From contig NZ_CP076853.1 in NCBI RefSeq assembly GCF_018987265.1, forward strand, positions 124,001-188,000: DNA of 64,000 nt. The letters are read 5' to 3'. This stretch comes from Rhizobium sp. WYJ-E13 (GTDB taxonomy: Bacteria; Pseudomonadota; Alphaproteobacteria; Rhizobiales; Rhizobiaceae). Shown piece by piece: positions 25,538 to 34,879 of this stretch. Each line of letters opens with the position of its first letter. Position 1 is the first letter of the stretch. The notes beneath the pieces are model-generated. The model worked only from the letters and a program-made list of their open reading frames with translations, was not told the DNA's origin and ran no database searches. Made by a program: the position numbers and the translations under genes.

Positions 25538-26353
25538 ATGAACATGTTGACGGAAGCTGCAGTCGAGAAGGCGCTGGACCAGAAAATGAACAACGTCCCG
25601 TATAAGATGATCGGTCAGGATGTCTCCGTCTATTACGGAGAGAAGCGCGCGCTTTTCGATGTCAATCTGAACATCCGCGAAAACACGGTGACCGCGCTCA
25701 TCGGCCCGTCGGGCTGCGGCAAGTCCACCTTCCTGCGGTCGCTGAACCGCATGAACGACACGATCGACGGCTGCCGGGTCACCGGCAAGATCACGCTCGA
25801 CGGCGATGACATCTACGATCCCGATATCGACGTCGTCGAACTGCGCGCCCGCGTCGGCATGGTGTTCCAGAAGCCGAACCCGTTCCCGAAGTCGATCTAC
25901 GAAAACGTCTCCTACGGCCCGCGCATCCACGGCCTCGCCAAGTCCAAGGCAGACCTCGACCAGATCGTCGAGTCCAGCCTGCAGCGCGCCGGCCTCTGGA
26001 ACGAAGTCAAGGACCGCGTGCATGAATCGGGTACCGGCCTTTCCGGCGGTCAGCAGCAGCGCCTGTGCATCGCGCGCGCCGTTGCCGTCAGCCCGGAAGT
26101 CATCCTGATGGACGAGCCCTGCTCGGCGCTGGACCCGATCGCGACTGCAAAGGTCGAAGAGCTGATCCACGAGCTGCGTGAAAACTACACCATCGTCATC
26201 GTGACGCATTCCATGCAGCAGGCCGCCCGCGTGTCACAGCGCACGGCCATGTTCCACCTCGGCAACCTGGTTGAGGAAAACGATACCGACAAGATGTTCA
26301 CCAATCCGGACGATCCGCGCACCCAGGACTATATCATGGGCCGGTTCGGCTGA
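25538..26353 (+). CDS. pstB: Phosphate ABC transporter ATPase PstB
   Basis: 271 residues. Walker A is [19 protein letters not shown], the Q-loop [22 protein letters not shown], the signature [14 protein letters not shown], Walker [17 protein letters not shown] and the switch His [18 protein letters not shown]. These are the specific motifs of PstB rather than a generic ABC protein. It energises PstCA and, with PhoU, relays phosphate status to PhoR. Confidence 0.96.
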   Translation: MNMLTEAAVEKALDQKMNNVPYKMIGQDVSVYYGEKRALFDVNLNIRENTVTALIGPSGCGKSTFLRSLNRMNDTIDGCRVTGKITLDGDDIYDPDIDVVELRARVGMVFQKPNPFPKSIYENVSYGPRIHGLAKSKADLDQIVESSLQRAGLWNEVKDRVHESGTGLSGGQQQRLCIARAVAVSPEVILMDEPCSALDPIATAKVEELIHELRENYTIVIVTHSMQQAARVSQRTAMFHLGNLVEENDTDKMFTNPDDPRTQDYIMGRFG

Positions 26354-26397
26354 TTTTGGCGATGTGAAGCCTTCCCGATTTTCGAGGACAAAGCCCC

Positions 26398-27111
26398 ATG
26401 GCATCGACACATATTTTTTCCGCCTATGACGACGATCTGAAATTCCTGTCCCGGCGCATTTCCGAGATGGGTGGTCTTGCCGAACAGATGGTCGGCGAGG
26501 CCGTCCGTGCGCTGGTCAACGGCGATACGGCGCTCGCCCAGAAGGTCATTTCCGACGACGTGATCCTCGATCACGCGGAACGCGAAATCAACGACAAGGC
26601 GATCGTTACGATCGCCCGTCGCCAGCCGATGGCCTCCGACCTTCGTGAGATCATGGGTTCGATCCGCATCGCCGCCGACCTCGAGCGCGTCGGCGATCTC
26701 GGCAAGAACACCGCAAAGCGCGTCATCGCCGTGCAAAGCACCGGCGTTCCCCGCAAGCTTGCCCGCGGTCTCGAGCATCTCTCCGAACTGGCGCTCGTCC
26801 AGCTCAAGGAAGTGCTCGACGTCTACACGACGCGTTCGGCTGACAAGGCCAAGTCCATCCGTGAGCGCGACGACGAGATCGACGCGATGTACACCTCGCT
26901 GTTCCGCGAACTTCTGACCTACATGATGGAAGATCCGCGCAACATCACGAGCTGCACGCATCTTCTCTTCTGCGCCAAGAACATCGAACGCATCGGCGAC
27001 CATGCGACCAACATCGCCGAGACGATCTACTACATGGCAACCGGCGCCCAGCCGGAGGGCGAACGTCCGAAGGACGACAGCTCCAATACCGTCGGTGCGG
27101 TCACGGAGTAA
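26398..27111 (+). CDS. phoU: Phosphate signalling protein PhoU
   Basis: 237 residues, two repeats of the three-helix PhoU bundle. Family motifs seen: AFDDDLKFL-like start, GGLAEQMVGEAVRALV, DHAEREINDKAIVTIARRQPMASDLREIMGSIRIAADLERVGDLGKNTAKR and, in the second half, ARNITSCTHLLFCAKNIERIGDHATNIAE-like residues that bind metals. PhoU keeps PhoR inhibitory when phosphate is plentiful. It lies 44 bases after pstB and before phoB. Confidence 0.95.
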   Translation: MASTHIFSAYDDDLKFLSRRISEMGGLAEQMVGEAVRALVNGDTALAQKVISDDVILDHAEREINDKAIVTIARRQPMASDLREIMGSIRIAADLERVGDLGKNTAKRVIAVQSTGVPRKLARGLEHLSELALVQLKEVLDVYTTRSADKAKSIRERDDEIDAMYTSLFRELLTYMMEDPRNITSCTHLLFCAKNIERIGDHATNIAETIYYMATGAQPEGERPKDDSSNTVGAVTE

Positions 27112-27242
27112 TCCGGACCTGCCGATTGCATATGCGCGTCCCATGCGGGGGCGCGCATGGGTGCAGCCAATTCCGAGTTCCTGCATGATCCCTGCTTAAA
27201 TCACCCCCGGTTTAAGGATCATGCATTAGGAGACTGACACGC

Positions 27243-27926
27243 ATGATCCCAAGAGTTGCAGTTGTTGAAGATGAAGAGGCGCTGAGCGTGCTTCTCCGCT
27301 ACAACCTCGAAGCGGAAGGTTTCGAGGTGGATACGATCCTCCGTGGCGACGAGGCCGAAATCCGGCTTCAGGAGCGCACGCCCGACCTGCTCATCCTCGA
27401 CTGGATGCTGCCGGGCGTTTCCGGCATCGAGCTCTGCCGCCGGCTGCGCATGCGGCCGGAGACCGAGCGTCTGCCGATCATCATGCTGACGGCGCGCGGC
27501 GAAGAGAGCGAACGCGTTCGCGGCCTCTCGACCGGCGCGGACGACTATGTCGTCAAGCCCTTCTCCACGCCGGAACTTGTCGCCCGCGTCAAGGCGATGC
27601 TGCGTCGTGCCCGTCCGGAGGTTCTTTCCAGCGTTTTGAAGTGCGGGGATATCGAGCTCGATCGCGAAACCCATCGCGTTCATCGCAAGAGCCGTGAAGT
27701 CCGCCTCGGCCCGACCGAATTCCGCCTGCTCGAATTCCTGATGTCGTCGCCGGGCAGGGTCTTCTCCCGCTCGCAGCTTCTGGACGGCGTCTGGGGCCAT
27801 GATATCTATGTGGACGAGCGCACGGTCGACGTCCATGTCGGCCGCCTGCGCAAGGCGCTGAACTTTTCCAACATGCAGGATGTCATCCGCACCGTTCGTG
27901 GCGCGGGATATTCCATGGAAGCCTGA
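27243..27926 (+). CDS. phoB: Phosphate regulon response regulator PhoB
   Basis: 227 residues. The receiver domain has the acidic pair (VEDEEA), the phospho-acceptor Asp in LLILDWMLPGVSG, Thr in IIMLTARGEE and Lys in DDYVVKPFSTPEL. The C-terminal winged helix (VRLGPTEFRLLEFLMSSPGRVFSRSQLLDGVWG ... RTVDVHVGRLRKAL) is of the OmpR/PhoB class. Phosphorylated PhoB should bind the Pho box before pstS and others elsewhere. AGGAGA precedes the ATG. Confidence 0.95.
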   Translation: MIPRVAVVEDEEALSVLLRYNLEAEGFEVDTILRGDEAEIRLQERTPDLLILDWMLPGVSGIELCRRLRMRPETERLPIIMLTARGEESERVRGLSTGADDYVVKPFSTPELVARVKAMLRRARPEVLSSVLKCGDIELDRETHRVHRKSREVRLGPTEFRLLEFLMSSPGRVFSRSQLLDGVWGHDIYVDERTVDVHVGRLRKALNFSNMQDVIRTVRGAGYSMEA

Positions 27927-27947
27927 TCCGAGTGATCGGAGGTCCAG

Positions 27948-27984
27948 ACGGGTCGCTCGGGTTCTCCCGGGCGGCCCGTTTGTC
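27948..27984 (+). terminator. Probable terminator after phoB
   Basis: Imperfect GC-rich hairpin (ACGGGTCGCTCGGG with CCCGGGCGGCCCGT) around a TTCT loop, followed by TTGTCT. It lies about 20 bases past the phoB stop and closes the pho/pst cluster. Confidence 0.65.
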
Positions 27985-28149
27985 TATCCGGCTGCGTTTT
28001 TAGGAGTAGGCGTTGCCTCGCTCACACTTTGACCGACATGTTTCTTGCACCGCGAGGGCTGAAGCCATGATGGGGAGGGCTGCTATACGCCATCAGGAGA
28101 CGTTAGCTTCGGCTCGCTCGTGCGGCCACCCTTGTCTCCCTTGATGTGA

Positions 28150-28392
28150 TCATGGGGAGCTCAGGTCCAGACCGAGCATGCTGCTAAGGACAAAGGCGAG
28201 GAGCCCCACGCCGAGTAGCGCCAGCGCGAAGACTGCGGCCATCATGCCGCCCGTGCGCAGTACCGCTTGCCGCTCCCCCATCTCGCTTCGATCGTAATGC
28301 CACTTGATGGCGAAGAACATGGCCGTTCCCAAAGCGAGAACCTTGAACGTAACGAAGACTACAGGGACCCAATCCATATCAGATACTCTCAT
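28150..28392 (-). CDS. Small two-TM membrane protein, unknown
   Basis: About 80 residues; starts are possible at 28398 (GTG), 28392 or 28377 (ATG), none with a strong ribosome site. Two membrane helices are clear: VPVVFVTFKVLALGTAMFFAI and GGMMAAVFALALLGVGLLAFVLSSML, separated by a charged loop (KWHYDRSEMGERQ). The helix-loop-helix size resembles small HIG1-like or twin-TM proteins, but no motif proves it. Located downstream of phoB in the opposite orientation. Confidence 0.5.
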   Translation of the reverse strand: MRVSDMDWVPVVFVTFKVLALGTAMFFAIKWHYDRSEMGERQAVLRTGGMMAAVFALALLGVGLLAFVLSSMLGLDLSSP

Positions 28393-28657
28393 GTGCACCA
28401 GCTACGCGCCTTATGATCCCATCTTAGGCAAACGCATACGTCCTATTGTGCAAGGCTGATATGTAACAGCAGGGGGCGGTTTCCTGGCCTGTATCGTCGG
28501 GTTCGGGAATGACCGCTTAGGGCCGCCAGAAGGCTTTGAGCACTTATTGCCCCACCGACCAGTTCCACGCCAGGAGTTCAGCGATGGGAAAAAATTCGCC
28601 CCCCTGCGCGTCAGCGAAGAGGGGCGACGAATGCTGCATCTCTGGGCAAGGCGTGGA

Positions 28658-29188
28658 TCAGGCGACCCGGACAGCCTTGCGGCGTTCGCTCATCGGCTGA
28701 TAGGCGAGACGCTGGTGGTAGTTGCAATAGGGCGATGAATCCGGGGAGTCGCAGCCGCAAAAGTAGAAATCGTCCTTCATCGGATCGCCGACCGGCCATT
28801 TGCAGGTGCGTTCCGTGAGTTCCGTCAGGCCGAGGCGACGGGAGATAGGCACGACCACGTTTTTGGCCGGTACATATTCCATTTCCTCGACAGTTTCGAT
28901 CTCGATCTCTTCCTTCAGGACAGTTGCGCCCTGCTGGCGGGTAACGGTGCGGGTGGTGATGCGAGACGCATAGTTCGGGGCGCGGGGAGCCGAGGTATTG
29001 CGCTTCGGTGCACGCGCAGCGGTTGCCGTGCCGCCGGCCTTGGCGCGGCCAGGAAGACTGAGCCGGTGAACCTTGCCGATAACAGCGTTTCTACTGACGC
29101 CGCCAAGTTGCGCTGCGATCTGGCTGGCGCTCAGCCCCTCCGACCAAAGCTTCTTGAGCTTTTCGACACGCTCGTCTGTCCAGTTCAT
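28658..29188 (-). CDS. gcrA: GcrA cell cycle regulator
   Basis: 176 residues. The N-terminus MNWTDERVEKLKKLWSEGLSASQIAAQLGG, followed by VSRNAVIGKVHRLSLPGR, is the diagnostic GcrA helix-turn-helix domain. A basic/Thr-rich linker precedes the C-terminal domain (LTERTCKWPVGDPMKDDFYFCGC, Cys-rich) that binds the housekeeping sigma factor domain. In alphaproteobacteria GcrA activates promoters carrying CcrM-methylated GANTC sites. Seven GANTC sites lie in the upstream intergenic region. GGAGACAGGGC precedes the ATG. Confidence 0.95.
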   Translation of the reverse strand: MNWTDERVEKLKKLWSEGLSASQIAAQLGGVSRNAVIGKVHRLSLPGRAKAGGTATAARAPKRNTSAPRAPNYASRITTRTVTRQQGATVLKEEIEIETVEEMEYVPAKNVVVPISRRLGLTELTERTCKWPVGDPMKDDFYFCGCDSPDSSPYCNYHQRLAYQPMSERRKAVRVA

Positions 29189-29610
29189 GCCCTGTCTCCA
29201 CCTTTCGCGTTGGTGATGGCAGAATCCCTCACCGTTGCCTCGGAAACTTCCAAAGCAAGAAACGCCCGATCAATTTTGGTGACTAGTTCCGCCGCATGCA
29301 GTCTAGTAATTGAACTTTAACCTAGTGTGAGCCTGACTCTGTGACAAGAGTCGCAGGAATCCGATGAATCCGAATTCGTAGTTTTCCCCAACTTGCTTCC
29401 CGAGAGAGTCATTTCTGCAACATTAGCTGTTGATAGACCTGTAAAGCCGATTACCGGCTTGACGCATGCGCTAAATCCTCAGTTTTGTTGACATTGCAGT
29501 GCGAAAAGTAAATAGTGGTCCGGGCCGCCGAAAGGCGGCATTTTTAATTTTTCGGACCTGGTTTTCTTAGCCGGAGTCCGGTGCCCGGAACCTGATCAGG
29601 AGATCGCGCC
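29189..29610. promoter_or_regulatory. Divergent gcrA/argD control region with GANTC cluster and argD leader
   Basis: Seven GANTC (CcrM methylation) sites: 29222, 29335, 29348, 29357, 29366, 29406 and 29574 (first base each), five of them within 76 bases. A TTGACA -35-like hexamer is at 29488-29493 pointing to argD, followed about 20 bases after the expected start point by a terminator-type hairpin (next entry). The GANTC cluster is the kind of feature that ties gcrA expression to replication-dependent methylation. Confidence 0.7.
29517..29558 (+). terminator. Attenuator-like hairpin in the argD leader
   Basis: GCCGCC-GAAA-GGCGGC (29524-29539), a 6-bp stem with a GNRA loop, runs into ATTTTTAATTTTT. 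An outer helix can form between GGTCCG (29517-29522) and CGGACC (29553-29558). It lies between the probable argD promoter and the start codon, so some transcription may end here. No known riboswitch is recognised. Confidence 0.6.
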
Positions 29611-30810
29611 ATGGCTGAAGCCTCGCCGCTTTATGACACCTATTCTCGTGCCCCATTGCGGTTCGAGCGAGGTGAAGGCGTCTGGCTGATCACCGACACC
29701 GGCGAGCGATATCTGGATTTCGGCGCGGGCGTTGCCGTCACATCGGTGGGGCATGGCAACCCGCATGTCGTGGCCGCGCTCAAGGATCAGGCTGACAAGG
29801 TCTGGCACCTTTCGAACGTCTACGAGATCCCCGGCCAGGAGAAGCTTGCCAAGCGGCTGACGGATGCCACCTTCGCTGACAAGGTGTTCTTCACCAATTC
29901 CGGCGCTGAGGCTCTGGAATGCGCGATCAAGACGGCGCGCCGCTACCAGTTCTCCAAGGGCCACCCCGAGCGCTTCCATATCATCACCTTCGAAGGCGCC
30001 TTCCACGGCCGGACGCTGGCGACCATCGCCGCCGGTGGCCAGGAGAAATATCTCGAAGGTTTCGGTCCGAAGACCCCTGGATTCGATCAGGTACCCTTCG
30101 GCGATATCGAGGCTGTCCGCGCCGCGATCACCGAAAAGACGGCCGCCATCCTCATCGAGCCCGTGCAGGGCGAGGGCGGTGTCCGCCCTGCGACGTCAGA
30201 ATTCATGAAAGCGCTCCGCCAGCTCTGCGACGAGCATGGCCTGCTGCTGATCCTCGATGAGGTCCAGACAGGTGTCGGCCGCACCGGCAAGCTTTTCGCC
30301 CATGAGTGGTCGGGTATCACACCTGATATCATGGCCATCGCCAAGGGCATCGGCGGCGGTTTCCCGCTTGGTGCCTGCCTTGCGACGGCAGAGGCCGCGT
30401 CCGGCATGAAAGCCGGCACGCATGGCTCAACCTATGGCGGCAACCCGCTTGCCATGGCTGTCGGCAGCGCGGTGCTGGATATCATCCTGGCCGACGGCTT
30501 CCTGCAGCATGTGCGTGATGTCGCCCTCGTTTTCCGCCAAGGCCTTGCCTCGCTCAAGGATCGTTATCCTGACGTAATCGAGGATGTCAGGGGCGAAGGT
30601 CTGCTGCTCGGCATCAAGGCCGCTATTCCCTCGGCTGAGCTGTTACAGGCGATCCGCGCAGCACATCTTCTGGCAATCCCGGCGGGCGACAACGTCATCC
30701 GTCTGCTTCCGCCGCTGGTCGTAACCGCAGAGGAGGCGCGCGAAGGGATTTCCCGTATCGAGCATGCCGCCGAAAGCATCCGCGCCGCCAAGGTCAAGAA
30801 GACCGCTTGA
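29611..30810 (+). CDS. argD: Acetylornithine aminotransferase
   Basis: 399 residues, class III PLP transaminase. Key motifs: [56 protein letters not shown], the PLP Asp in [15 protein letters not shown] and the Schiff-base Lys in [17 protein letters not shown]. It converts N-acetylglutamate semialdehyde to N-acetylornithine in arginine synthesis (and may also serve in lysine synthesis). AGGAG precedes the ATG. argF follows after 44 bases in the same operon, supporting the arginine role. Confidence 0.95.
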   Translation: MAEASPLYDTYSRAPLRFERGEGVWLITDTGERYLDFGAGVAVTSVGHGNPHVVAALKDQADKVWHLSNVYEIPGQEKLAKRLTDATFADKVFFTNSGAEALECAIKTARRYQFSKGHPERFHIITFEGAFHGRTLATIAAGGQEKYLEGFGPKTPGFDQVPFGDIEAVRAAITEKTAAILIEPVQGEGGVRPATSEFMKALRQLCDEHGLLLILDEVQTGVGRTGKLFAHEWSGITPDIMAIAKGIGGGFPLGACLATAEAASGMKAGTHGSTYGGNPLAMAVGSAVLDIILADGFLQHVRDVALVFRQGLASLKDRYPDVIEDVRGEGLLLGIKAAIPSAELLQAIRAAHLLAIPAGDNVIRLLPPLVVTAEEAREGISRIEHAAESIRAAKVKKTA

Positions 30811-30854
30811 TAGGATATTGCCCCGCCCGCCGGCGGGCGTAGCAGGTAAAGAAC

Positions 30855-31772
30855 ATGGCTTCCCCGAAACATTTCCTCGATCTCTCCGCAGTCACCGCAT
30901 CCGACCTCAGAACCATCATGGAGGATGCCAAGCTGCGAAAGCAGGCATTCAAGGCCGGCACCGCCGACAAGCCGCTCGCCGGCAAGATGCTGGCCATGAT
31001 CTTCGAGAAGCCGTCGACCCGAACCCGCGTCTCCTTCGATGTCGGCATGCGCCAGCTCGGCGGCGAAACGCTGTTCCTGTCGGGCACCGAAATGCAGCTC
31101 GGCCGCGCCGAGACGATCGGTGACACCGCCAAGGTTCTGTCGCGCTATGTCGATGCGATCATGATCCGCACGACCGAGCACAGCCGTATGCTGGAGCTCG
31201 CCGAGCATGCCACCGTGCCTGTCATCAACGCGCTGACGGACGATACCCATCCCTGCCAGATCATGGCCGATGTCATGACTTTCGAAGAGCATCGCGGCCC
31301 GATCAAGGGCAAGACGATCGCCTGGACGGGCGACGGCAACAACGTGCTGCATTCCCTGGTGGAAGGAGCCGCCCGTTTCGGCTACCGCATGAACATGGCC
31401 GTACCCCTTGGTTCCGAGCCGAAGGATCACTATTTGAACTGGGCCCGCAATGAGGGCGCCGAAATCATGCTCTACCATGATGCTGACCGTGCGGTCGCCG
31501 GCGTCGATTGCGTGGTGACCGATACCTGGGTCTCCATGAATCAGGAACATCGGGCTCGCGGTCACAATGTCTTCCAGCCTTATCAGGTCAATGCGCATTT
31601 GATGGCGCAGGCCGGCAAAGACGCATTGTTCATGCATTGCCTTCCCGCTCATCGCGGTGAGGAGGTGACGGACGAGGTGATCGACGGCCCACAATCCGTG
31701 GTCTTCGATGAAGCGGAAAACCGTCTTCATGCGCAGAAGTCGATTCTTGCTTGGTGCCTGGGCGCGATCTGA
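30855..31772 (+). CDS. argF: Ornithine carbamoyltransferase
   Basis: 305 residues. Carbamoyl-phosphate binding motif [23 protein letters not shown], and the ornithine-binding [11 protein letters not shown] with the catalytic Cys are all present, with [15 protein letters not shown] at the C-terminus. It makes citrulline from ornithine and carbamoyl phosphate. It lies in the argD-argF-hslO gene order typical of Rhizobiales. Confidence 0.96.
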   Translation: MASPKHFLDLSAVTASDLRTIMEDAKLRKQAFKAGTADKPLAGKMLAMIFEKPSTRTRVSFDVGMRQLGGETLFLSGTEMQLGRAETIGDTAKVLSRYVDAIMIRTTEHSRMLELAEHATVPVINALTDDTHPCQIMADVMTFEEHRGPIKGKTIAWTGDGNNVLHSLVEGAARFGYRMNMAVPLGSEPKDHYLNWARNEGAEIMLYHDADRAVAGVDCVVTDTWVSMNQEHRARGHNVFQPYQVNAHLMAQAGKDALFMHCLPAHRGEEVTDEVIDGPQSVVFDEAENRLHAQKSILAWCLGAI

Positions 31773-31814
31773 ACCATAATCGGATGTCGCGAGTCCAAAA
31801 CTCGCGGCTGCGCA

Positions 31815-31840
31815 AGCAGCCGGTGCGCTAGCCGGCTGCT
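31815..31840 (+). other. Hairpin between argF and hslO
   Basis: A perfect 9-bp stem, AGCAGCCGG (31815-31823) and CCGGCTGCT (31832-31840), with an 8-base loop and no T tract. It may stabilise argF mRNA or reduce read-through into hslO. Confidence 0.55.
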
Positions 31841-31863
31841 CTGACAAAACAGGAGTGAAAGCC

Positions 31864-32856
31864 ATGGCAGAAGCTGCCGCCGCCCTCGGCGAGTTCGATT
31901 TCGCCGGCGATGATCATGTCGTCCCTTTCCAGGTCGAAGGGCTGGATGTGCGCGGTCGCGCCGTCCAGCTCGGCCCGATGCTGGATTCAATCCTCGAACG
32001 TCATCATTATCCTGCGCCCGTCGCCCGCCTTCTGGCGGAAGTGGTGGTGCTCACGGTGCTGCTCGGCACATCGCTGAAGTTCGACGGCAAATTCACCGTT
32101 CAGACCAAGAGCGACGGTCCCGTCGACCTGCTGGTCGCCGATTTCTCGACGCCGGAAAACGTCCGGGCCTATGCCCGCTTCGATCAGGCCTCGCTCGACA
32201 AGGCTATTGCGGCAGGCGAAACCGAGCCGGAACAGCTTCTTGGCAAGGGTGTGCTCGCCTTTACCATCGACCAGGGCAAGTTCAGCCAGCCCTATCAGGG
32301 CATCGTCGCGCTTGACGGTACCTCACTGGAAGATATCGCCGGCGTCTATTTCCGCCAGTCGGAGCAGATCCCGACGCGTGTGCGCCTTGCCGCTGCCGAG
32401 CTCTTCGATCGTGACGATCATGGCAAGCCGCGTCACCGCTGGCGGGCAGGGGGCCTCGTTGCCCAGTTTCTGCCGGAAGCGCCGGAGCGTATGCGCCAGG
32501 CCGATCTTCACGGCGGCGATGGCGACACGGGCGAACGCGCCCATCTCGAAGACGATGCCTGGGCGGAAGCCCGCTCGCTCGTCGAAACCGTGGATGCCGA
32601 TGAGCTGACCGATCCGCTGGTCGGCACGGAACGCCTGCTGTTCCGCCTCTTCCACGAACGCGGCGTGCGCGTCTACGATCCGCGCGCGGTCTTCGATCGT
32701 TGCAGCTGTTCGCGGGAAAAGATCGGCAACGTGCTGAAGGGTTTCAGCGCCGAGGAAGTAGAGGAAAGCCAGGAAAACGGCGAGATCGCCGTAACCTGCG
32801 AATTCTGCTCCACGACCTATCGCTTTCCGGTAAACGAGGTTGCACCGGCGGAGTGA
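31864..32856 (+). CDS. hslO: Redox-regulated chaperone Hsp33
   Basis: 330 residues from the ATG at 31864 (ACAGGAG at a spacing of 9); the GTG at 31855 overlaps that site. The zinc-binding redox switch is at the C-terminus: CSC (in FDRCSCSREKI) and CEFC (in VTCEFCSTTYRF). The N-terminal chaperone fold contains LDSILERHHYPAPVARLLAEVVVLTVLLG. Oxidation releases zinc and activates holdase function in the cytoplasm. The TGA stop abuts the convergent apaG stop with no spacer (TGATCA). Confidence 0.94.
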   Translation: MAEAAAALGEFDFAGDDHVVPFQVEGLDVRGRAVQLGPMLDSILERHHYPAPVARLLAEVVVLTVLLGTSLKFDGKFTVQTKSDGPVDLLVADFSTPENVRAYARFDQASLDKAIAAGETEPEQLLGKGVLAFTIDQGKFSQPYQGIVALDGTSLEDIAGVYFRQSEQIPTRVRLAAAELFDRDDHGKPRHRWRAGGLVAQFLPEAPERMRQADLHGGDGDTGERAHLEDDAWAEARSLVETVDADELTDPLVGTERLLFRLFHERGVRVYDPRAVFDRCSCSREKIGNVLKGFSAEEVEESQENGEIAVTCEFCSTTYRFPVNEVAPAE

Positions 32857-33249
32857 TCAGTTCAGCACCCTGAGCAGGCCGGGTGAATCCAAGGAGAAGG
32901 CGGGGATGTCGACATCGAACAGCTCGCCTTCGTCCGTCTCCATCTGGTAGTGGCCGAACATCAGGCCGGATGGCGTATCCAGCGGACAGCCCGATGAATA
33001 TTCGTAAGTATCGCCTGGCTGCAGCCGCGGCTGTTCGCCAACGACGCCGGGGCCGCTGACCTCGTCGATCTGCCCGTTCTGGTCGGTAATATTCCAGTAG
33101 CGGTTGACGAGGCGCACGGCTATGTCGGAGTTGTTGGCGATGACGACGCGGTAACCCCAGACATAACGATCATCGTCCGGATCGGATTGCTCCTCCAGAT
33201 AAAAGGGTTCGACAACCACTTCGATGTCTCGTGTGAGGGCGCGATACAT
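32857..33249 (-). CDS. apaG: ApaG domain protein
   Basis: 130 residues, standard length. The sequence follows the ApaG fibronectin-type fold: [86 protein letters not shown]. The precise biochemical role of ApaG is still unsettled. Converges exactly on hslO with no intergenic bases. Confidence 0.93.
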   Translation of the reverse strand: MYRALTRDIEVVVEPFYLEEQSDPDDDRYVWGYRVVIANNSDIAVRLVNRYWNITDQNGQIDEVSGPGVVGEQPRLQPGDTYEYSSGCPLDTPSGLMFGHYQMETDEGELFDVDIPAFSLDSPGLLRVLN

Positions 33250-33441
33250 GCCTTACACCTTAGTCAAGATATGTTACCCGTATCTTATAAGAGGCCCCAT
33301 CCGTCAAGAAATGGGACAGTGATCGCGGCCTCGCCACCCCAGTTGGGCGGTCTTTCGTTCATTAAGCCTAACTCTCGGTGTTAATTTCAAGGCAAATGCT
33401 GCTGTCGCGGCATGATCCCTGGCATTCTACTCTTTGAAACT

Positions 33442-33487
33442 CATGCATCGGACCGAAAATCGATCCCGATTTTCGGGCCGATGCATG
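33442..33487. repeat. 21-bp palindromic element after metZ
   Basis: Two arms, 33442-33462 and 33467-33487, are inverted repeats with one mismatch around the loop ATCC, each beginning CATGCATCGG on its own strand. It lies 7 bases past the metZ stop and could terminate or protect the transcript; similar palindromes are common in rhizobial intergenic DNA. Confidence 0.7.
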
Positions 33488-33493
33488 AAAAGA

Positions 33494-34678
33494 TCAGGCC
33501 GAAACCTTGGACAGCGCGCGGGCGAAATCCTCAAGGAGATCGTCCGTGTCTTCGATGCCGGCCGAGAGGCGCACCGTGCCCGGCGAAATGCCGAGTTCGG
33601 CGCGGGCCTCATCCGTCAGGTTCTTGTGCGTCGTCGTGGCCGGATGAGTGATCAGGCTCTTGGAGTCGCCGAGATTGTTGGAGATCTTCACGATCTCAAG
33701 CGCGTTCTGCAGCGCAAAGGCCGCTTCCTTGCCGCCCTTTAGCTCAAAGCAGACGAGCGTCGAGCCGCCCGACATCTGCTTGGCGATGATATCGGCCTGC
33801 GGATGGTCCTTGCGGCCGGGATAGATGACCTTGGCGACCTTGCCCTGATCGGCCAGGAAATCGGCGATCTCAGCCGCGTTCTGCGTCTGCTGCTTGACGC
33901 GCAGCGGCAGCGTCTCGATGCCCTTCAGCAGTGTCCAGGCATTGAAGGGCGACATGGCCGGGCCGGTGTGGCGGAAATAGTCATGCAGGTTTTCGTCGAT
34001 CCATTCCTTGTCGGAGAGAACCACGCCGCCGAGGCAGCGGCCCTGACCGTCAATATGCTTGGTCGCGGAATAGACGACGATATGCGCGCCGAGCTCCAGC
34101 GGCTTCTGGAAGAGCGGCGTCGCAAAGACGTTGTCGACCACGACCTTCGCGCCGATCTGGTTGGCGAGCTTGGCCACACCGGCTATATCGACCACTTCCA
34201 GCGTCGGATTGGTCGGGCTTTCCAGGAAGAACACCTTGGTCTTCGGCGTAATCGCCTTTTCCCAGTTCTCCAGATAGCGGCCGTCGACCAGCGTGCAGTC
34301 GATGCCGTATTTCGGCGCCAGCGTCTCGACCACCCAGCGGCAGGAGCCGAAGAGGGCACGGGCGGCAACGATATGATCGCCGGCCTTCAGCTGGCAGAGA
34401 ATGGCGGCGGTGACGGCGGCCATGCCGGAAGCCGTGGCGCGGGCATCTTCAGCGCCTTCGAGAGCGCACATGCGCTTTTCGAACATGTCGTTGGTCGGGC
34501 TGCCATAACGCGCATAGATGAAACCTTCGGTTTCGCCCTTGAAGCGCGCCTCTGCTGCCTCGGACGTATCGTAGACGAAGCCCTGCGTGAGATAGATTGC
34601 CTCTGACGTCTCGCCATATTGCGAGCGCAGCGTTCCGCTGTGGACGAGTTGGGTTGCCGGGCGCCAGGTCTTGCTCAT
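33494..34678 (-). CDS. metZ: O-succinylhomoserine sulfhydrylase
   Basis: 394 residues from MSKTWRPATQLVHSG at 34678; the frame runs further upstream but through the riboswitch and terminator. Cys/Met metabolism PLP enzyme with IYLTQGFVYDTSEAAEARF, GFIYARYGSPTNDMFE, ASGMAAVTAAILCQLKAGDHI and the PLP Lys in VVYSATKHIDGQGRCLGG. It forms homocysteine directly from O-succinylhomoserine and sulfide. Control by the SAM-II riboswitch upstream fits end-product feedback by S-adenosylmethionine. Confidence 0.93.
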   Translation of the reverse strand: MSKTWRPATQLVHSGTLRSQYGETSEAIYLTQGFVYDTSEAAEARFKGETEGFIYARYGSPTNDMFEKRMCALEGAEDARATASGMAAVTAAILCQLKAGDHIVAARALFGSCRWVVETLAPKYGIDCTLVDGRYLENWEKAITPKTKVFFLESPTNPTLEVVDIAGVAKLANQIGAKVVVDNVFATPLFQKPLELGAHIVVYSATKHIDGQGRCLGGVVLSDKEWIDENLHDYFRHTGPAMSPFNAWTLLKGIETLPLRVKQQTQNAAEIADFLADQGKVAKVIYPGRKDHPQADIIAKQMSGGSTLVCFELKGGKEAAFALQNALEIVKISNNLGDSKSLITHPATTTHKNLTDEARAELGISPGTVRLSAGIEDTDDLLEDFARALSKVSA

Positions 34679-34700
34679 GCCATCACCACTTTCAAACAAC

Positions 34701-34729
34701 AAAAAAACCGGCCGCAAAAGCAGACCGGT
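34701..34729 (-). terminator. Riboswitch expression-platform terminator before metZ
   Basis: On the minus strand ACCGGTCTGC-TTTT-GCGGCCGGT forms a 9-bp stem with one bulged base and runs into a T7 tract. It sits between the SAM-II aptamer and the metZ start, so SAM binding would favour termination. Confidence 0.85.
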
Positions 34730-34736
34730 TTTCAAC

Positions 34737-34796
34737 CCGGTCTTTTTAGCCACTTGTTTAACGTGGCTGCAAGCCGACCGGCCAAATCACCACGGG
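34737..34796 (-). promoter_or_regulatory. SAM-II riboswitch (metA-type aptamer)
   Basis: The minus strand carries the SAM-II core: CGTGGTGATTTGGCCG, then GCTTGCAGCCACG, TTAAACAA and GTGGCTAAAAAGACCGG. The P1 helix, the pseudoknot strands (GCCAC with GTGGC) and the conserved GCTAAAAAG are all present. SAM-II elements sit before metA, metZ and related genes in alphaproteobacteria and switch off expression when S-adenosylmethionine is high. A terminator follows directly. Confidence 0.93.
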
Positions 34797-34879
34797 ATAA
34801 ATTTGCAATACTGCCGTTCTGCGCTTGCGTCAATTCCCCGACTTTGGTTTTGTCGGCGGCAGATTATGGATGGAGCATG

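Noticed and set aside
28547..28738. 63-codon plus-strand frame overlapping the gcrA 3' end
   Set aside because: Antisense to gcrA for much of its length and without a motif or ribosome site.
30564..31865. 433-codon minus-strand frame opposite argD/argF
   Set aside because: argF on the plus strand has all catalytic motifs; this frame has none.
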